Source: Paulinella micropora (lineage: Eukaryota; Cercozoa; Imbricatea; Euglyphida). Taken from it: 32,847 nt of DNA. The notes below the pieces were generated by a model that saw only the letters and a program-made list of their open reading frames with translations, had not been told where the DNA came from and did no database searches. Numbering within the stretch: position 1 is the stretch's first letter; each line of letters opens with the position of its first letter. The stretch is from positions 249,603 through 282,449 of the forward strand of contig BJOX01000157.1 of NCBI GenBank assembly GCA_009731375.1, in the 5' to 3' direction. This document shows positions 30,236 through 32,847 of the stretch, in pieces. The position numbers and the translations under genes are program-made.

Positions 30236-31319
30236 TTTAGACTATAGCTACTGTTTCAGATCAGCTTACGACCAAGTTTCACTTCGTGCGGGGGGCCTTA
30301 ACTGCCCGTGCCTTCAACTCATTCAGAAGTTGTTACTGATCTGCAGTGGAGATCATGTCGTTTTCCAAATGAAAAGTGTCGATCAGACAATCTTCAGCGT
30401 CGACCCCCACAACGTATGCTTCGTATCTGTTGTCGTTGTTTTCCTTCGTAATTTTTTCATATGGTAGCTCCTCCGTTTCTTCAATTCCCTGCTTCAAAAC
30501 CCACGAAGGCTCGAACTTCATCTTGACCCATTCCTTTGCGGCAGCGTTTTTCTGGCTTGCATCTTTGACCCCGTAAACGTGCCAAAGAACTTTACTTTTT
30601 GCCTTGACATCATTGAGCAGAATTGTTAGTTTGATACCGACGACTCTGCCAAGGCCAGCTGGAACTGAGCGCCAAGTTGAACCATACCCCGACATGTTGA
30701 ATGAGGTCATGCAATCCAAAGCAGGTAAATCCAACGAGTTGAGCAATTTGTTGATTTCCTTTGTTCCACCCTTATATTTTGCAGCGTCGTTGACGGTAAT
30801 GTGCTCAGCAAACTTTGTTGCCTCAGCTTCACTTATTTCTCCTGTTCCTCCGATGAGCTTCCACATGAGTTTTTTCTGGTTGTCACTGCGCTGTCTGTCC
30901 GAGTCGCTATCCGTTGATTGTCCGAGTTCGTGGCTGGGACCTTTGCTGCTGGCATTGTCAGAGTTGCTGTCGCTGCCTTTCTCGAAACGTAATACTGATT
31001 TCGAATTCTCAATCGGAAGTGAAGACTTCTCGTCTGGTTTGCTTGCGCTGCGAAGTGAAGACTTCTTGTCGTTATCACGGTTGTAGTCGCTGTCGTCGTC
31101 GCTGAAAGAAAGCGGCGCTGAATTTAGGCATGACTTCTTGCCGCTGTCAGCTGCAGGGTTGTAGTCGCTGTCGTCGTCGCTGAAAGAAAGCGACGCTGAA
31201 TTTAGGCATGACTTCTTGCCGCTGTCAGCTGCAGGGTTGTAGTCGCTGTCGTCGTCGCTGAAAGAAAGGAAAAGTTGCTCCTCTACCTTAACGGAGCAAT
31301 CTGTTTCGTCAGAGAAGCG
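30236..31319. repeat. Copy 2 of the duplicated block
   Basis: Partner of 29141-30224. Differences include C to T at 30708 (Ala to Thr on the minus strand) and G to A near 30334 (premature stop). Only this copy continues into the upstream exons. Confidence 0.93.
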
Positions 31320-31950
31320 TGGGTTCCCGGAGATTTTACAAGCAAGGAAATTCTTGGGATTTTCGTTGAAAGTACACACTTCGCAAGACCACAGTGACTC
31401 CTTCTCCTTGATGTCTGCAGGCAGGTTCACTTGGAATGGAGAGAACAAACAATCTTCAGGCCGCTCCACTTTGGCGCTTGGTTCTTTCTTGGCTTTTTTC
31501 GTACGCTTCTTGTGGGCTTCGTCATCGGAGTCAGATATTAATATTTCTACCACCTCCAGTACTCTTTTCTGCGTGCCCACTTTGCCAAGCTCGAGTGGGA
31601 GGACTTGGATCAGCTCCGGTGATAGCTGCTGCTAAAGGTCCCAACACGTTTTTAATCCCTGGATGCGTAAGATTCTTCAACCGCCGTTGCTTTCGCTTCG
31701 GGATTGCTTCTGGTAGCACAGTTATCGCTTCAACTTGATCCAGGAAGTAACATCTCTTCTTTTCTTTCTTTGCAGATTGTCGGGCGGCAGGGCCGAACCT
31801 CGCCACGAGTCTGTCGCTCTCCTGCTTACAATTAGTAACATTGACATTAATAAATAATTAATATAATCCAAAAAATGTAAGGTTTTGTACACATAACAAT
31901 CATTAAATTCCAAGTGATTAAAAACACACAAACAAACAAACCAAAGAACT

Positions 31951-31982
<32 letters not shown>

Positions 31983-32397
31983 AGAAAGAGAGGGGGGGGG
32001 GCGGGGGCGGAGTTTAGAGAGACTGACATTTACTGAAATCATTAGTGTTATCCTCACGATCCTTCCGCTGAGCTGCAAATGCATCTTGGCAGAGCTTCCT
32101 CCCAGTCGCTTCGTCCACGTTGGTTGCAAGAATCTCCTTGGACCAACTCGCAGGATCTCCCTCCAGCTTCAGGGCCGCCGCAAACGTCTTGACTTTGCTT
32201 CTGTCACACAACAATCAGGACGCGTACGTACACGTACCTTACATGCTCATGACAAACTAAGTTTTCAATTGCACAGGACATGTACAATATCATGAACAAA
32301 CAATAAATTACCTCATCACCTCTCCTTGTGGCCTTATCATCTCAAGCTCCTGCTCGCGCTTCAAGGCCTTCTGGGCGAGCTTCTCCTGCTCCTTCTC
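30333..32397 (-). CDS. Unknown acidic nuclear-type protein: SIM-like motif, degenerate RanBP2 zinc finger, 26-aa repeats
   Basis: Visible exons on the minus strand are 32397-32312 (EKEQEKLAQKALKREQEL, coiled coil), 32200 to about 32034 or 32014 (SKVKTFAAALKLEGDPASWS), one starting 31821 (ESDRLVARFGPAARQ), and a long frame from about 31640 to 30333. The first two join in frame over a GTAATT...ACAG intron. The later joins are unresolved. The long frame has VEILISDSDDE, a hydrophobic run plus acids as in SUMO-interaction motifs. It then has LWSCEVCTFNENPKNFLAC, a RanBP2-type finger lacking the last Cys, and three 26-residue repeats (SFSDDDSDYNPAADSGKKSC). A C-terminal domain of about 180 residues, which I do not recognise, completes it. 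The composition suggests a nuclear, phosphorylated protein; that is inference. Confidence 0.65.
31071..31268 (-). repeat. 78-bp tandem repeat in coding sequence
   Basis: Three in-frame units of 26 codons. The first two are almost identical and the third diverges after SDDDSDYN. Each unit carries a Ser-Asp-Asp-Asp-Ser-Asp cluster suited to acidic-directed kinases, and a single Cys. Confidence 0.88.
31951..32010. repeat. GA/GGG-rich simple repeat
   Basis: (GA)n followed by GGGAGGGAGAAAG and a run of Gs, lying in the 3' intron or downstream of the exon ending near 32014. Confidence 0.85.
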
Positions 32398-32429
32398 CTA
32401 TAAATGTATTCATAATATAATTAAGACAC

Positions 32430-32470
32430 ATTCTCTCTCTCTCTCTCTCTCACACACACAGACACACACA

Positions 32471-32534
<64 letters not shown>
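32430..32534. repeat. (CT)n, (CA)n, (TATC)n compound microsatellite
   Basis: Three simple repeats in a row. The TATC array runs directly into the open frame at 32535 without a stop codon. Confidence 0.92.
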
Positions 32535-32535
<1 letters not shown>

Positions 32536-32847
32536 CTGAGCAAGCCTTTCCTGTCCACATTTGTGTCACTGACCTCCGCCCCGATATCGTTGTCTGGTCA
32601 CTGTCTACCAAGATATGTATTCTGATCGAGCTAACGTGCCCGGTCGAGGAAAACATCCTTGACGCACGAGCCTACAAGACCAACCGATACAACAAGCTCA
32701 AATCTCAAATCGAGGACAACGGATGGACCTGCCACCTTCGACCAATCGAATGCGGGGCTCGCGGCATGGTATCGTTCTCTGTTCATCGATGTTTCCGCGC
32801 CTTGGGTTTTTCCCATCCCCAATCCAAATCCCTTTGCTTCAAGCTAT
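32535..32847 (+). CDS. Partial ORF: PD-(D/E)XK-like segment of a retroelement RT gene
   Basis: A frame open from the TATC repeat to the window end. It reads FPVHICVTDLRPDIVVWSLS, then ICILIELTCPVEENILDARA, NRYNKLKSQIEDNGWTCHLR and PIECGARGMVSFSV. The RPDIV...LIELT-P-E...K..RY..L...GW....-PvEvG-RG pattern is one I know from the C-terminal part of many RT-containing genes in cnidarian and sponge genomes. It has the D...ExT layout of a PD-(D/E)XK nuclease fold. There is no ATG, so the 5' part is lost to the microsatellite; the 3' end lies outside the window. Confidence 0.7.

Noticed and set aside
31531-31806. Minus-strand ORF as a separate gene
   Set aside because: Its 5' part looks like an exon of the unknown gene starting at 31821. 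The 3' part overlaps the better-supported frame in another register.

Overview
This is a window of a eukaryotic nuclear genome. The signs are spliceosomal introns with GT-AG ends, long simple-sequence repeats, a tRNA-derived SINE family, and five classes of transposable element: LINE, DIRS/PAT-like, Ty1/copia, piggyBac and SINE. I cannot name the species. The repeat types would fit a marine invertebrate, an alga or a large protist. The assembly is draft quality, with eight N-gaps at 816-825, 1858-1867, 6759-6768, 7512-7521, 11708-11717, 15229-15756, 16325-16555 and 30225-30234.

Layout. 1-4740: GA microsatellites and two head-to-tail copies of one decayed LINE (ORF1, AP-endonuclease and RT pieces, two copies of a 3' tail). 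4741-5315: purine-rich DNA with two short coding-like frames. 5316-11621: a minus-strand tyrosine-recombinase retrotransposon (gag, RT-RNase H, YR) bounded by split direct repeats A1 ... B1-A2-B2, the PAT/Ngaro arrangement. 11767-19276: a plus-strand cullin-4-type gene. I resolve 13 exons that join in frame to 759 codons, with the neddylation lysine at residue 705. Introns 4-12 are almost wholly microsatellite. Intron 8 carries the SINE cluster, and introns 10 and 12 carry decayed extra copies of the neighbouring exon ends. 19296-25056: a piggyBac element (B) that begins 19 bp after the cullin stop codon. A second, unrelated piggyBac element (A, 19897-22779) is nested inside it. Both have TTAA flanks.

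25634-28275: two copia-type 3' ends in opposite orientation, with a broken RT fragment between them. 28276-29140: no gene seen. 29184-32397: a minus-strand, multi-exon gene of unknown function. It has a SUMO-interaction-like motif, a degenerate RanBP2-type zinc finger and an acidic 26-residue repeat. Its 3' part is present twice on either side of a 10-N gap, probably as an assembly artefact. 32535-32847: an open frame that starts inside a TATC repeat and runs off the window. It resembles the PD-(D/E)XK-like C-terminal segment found in many invertebrate reverse-transcriptase genes.

Overall, one host housekeeping gene (cullin, the scaffold of a RING E3 ubiquitin ligase) is packed between mobile elements with almost no intergenic DNA. 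Its probable polyadenylation signal lies in the downstream transposon, and its promoter region abuts the terminal repeat of the upstream retrotransposon.
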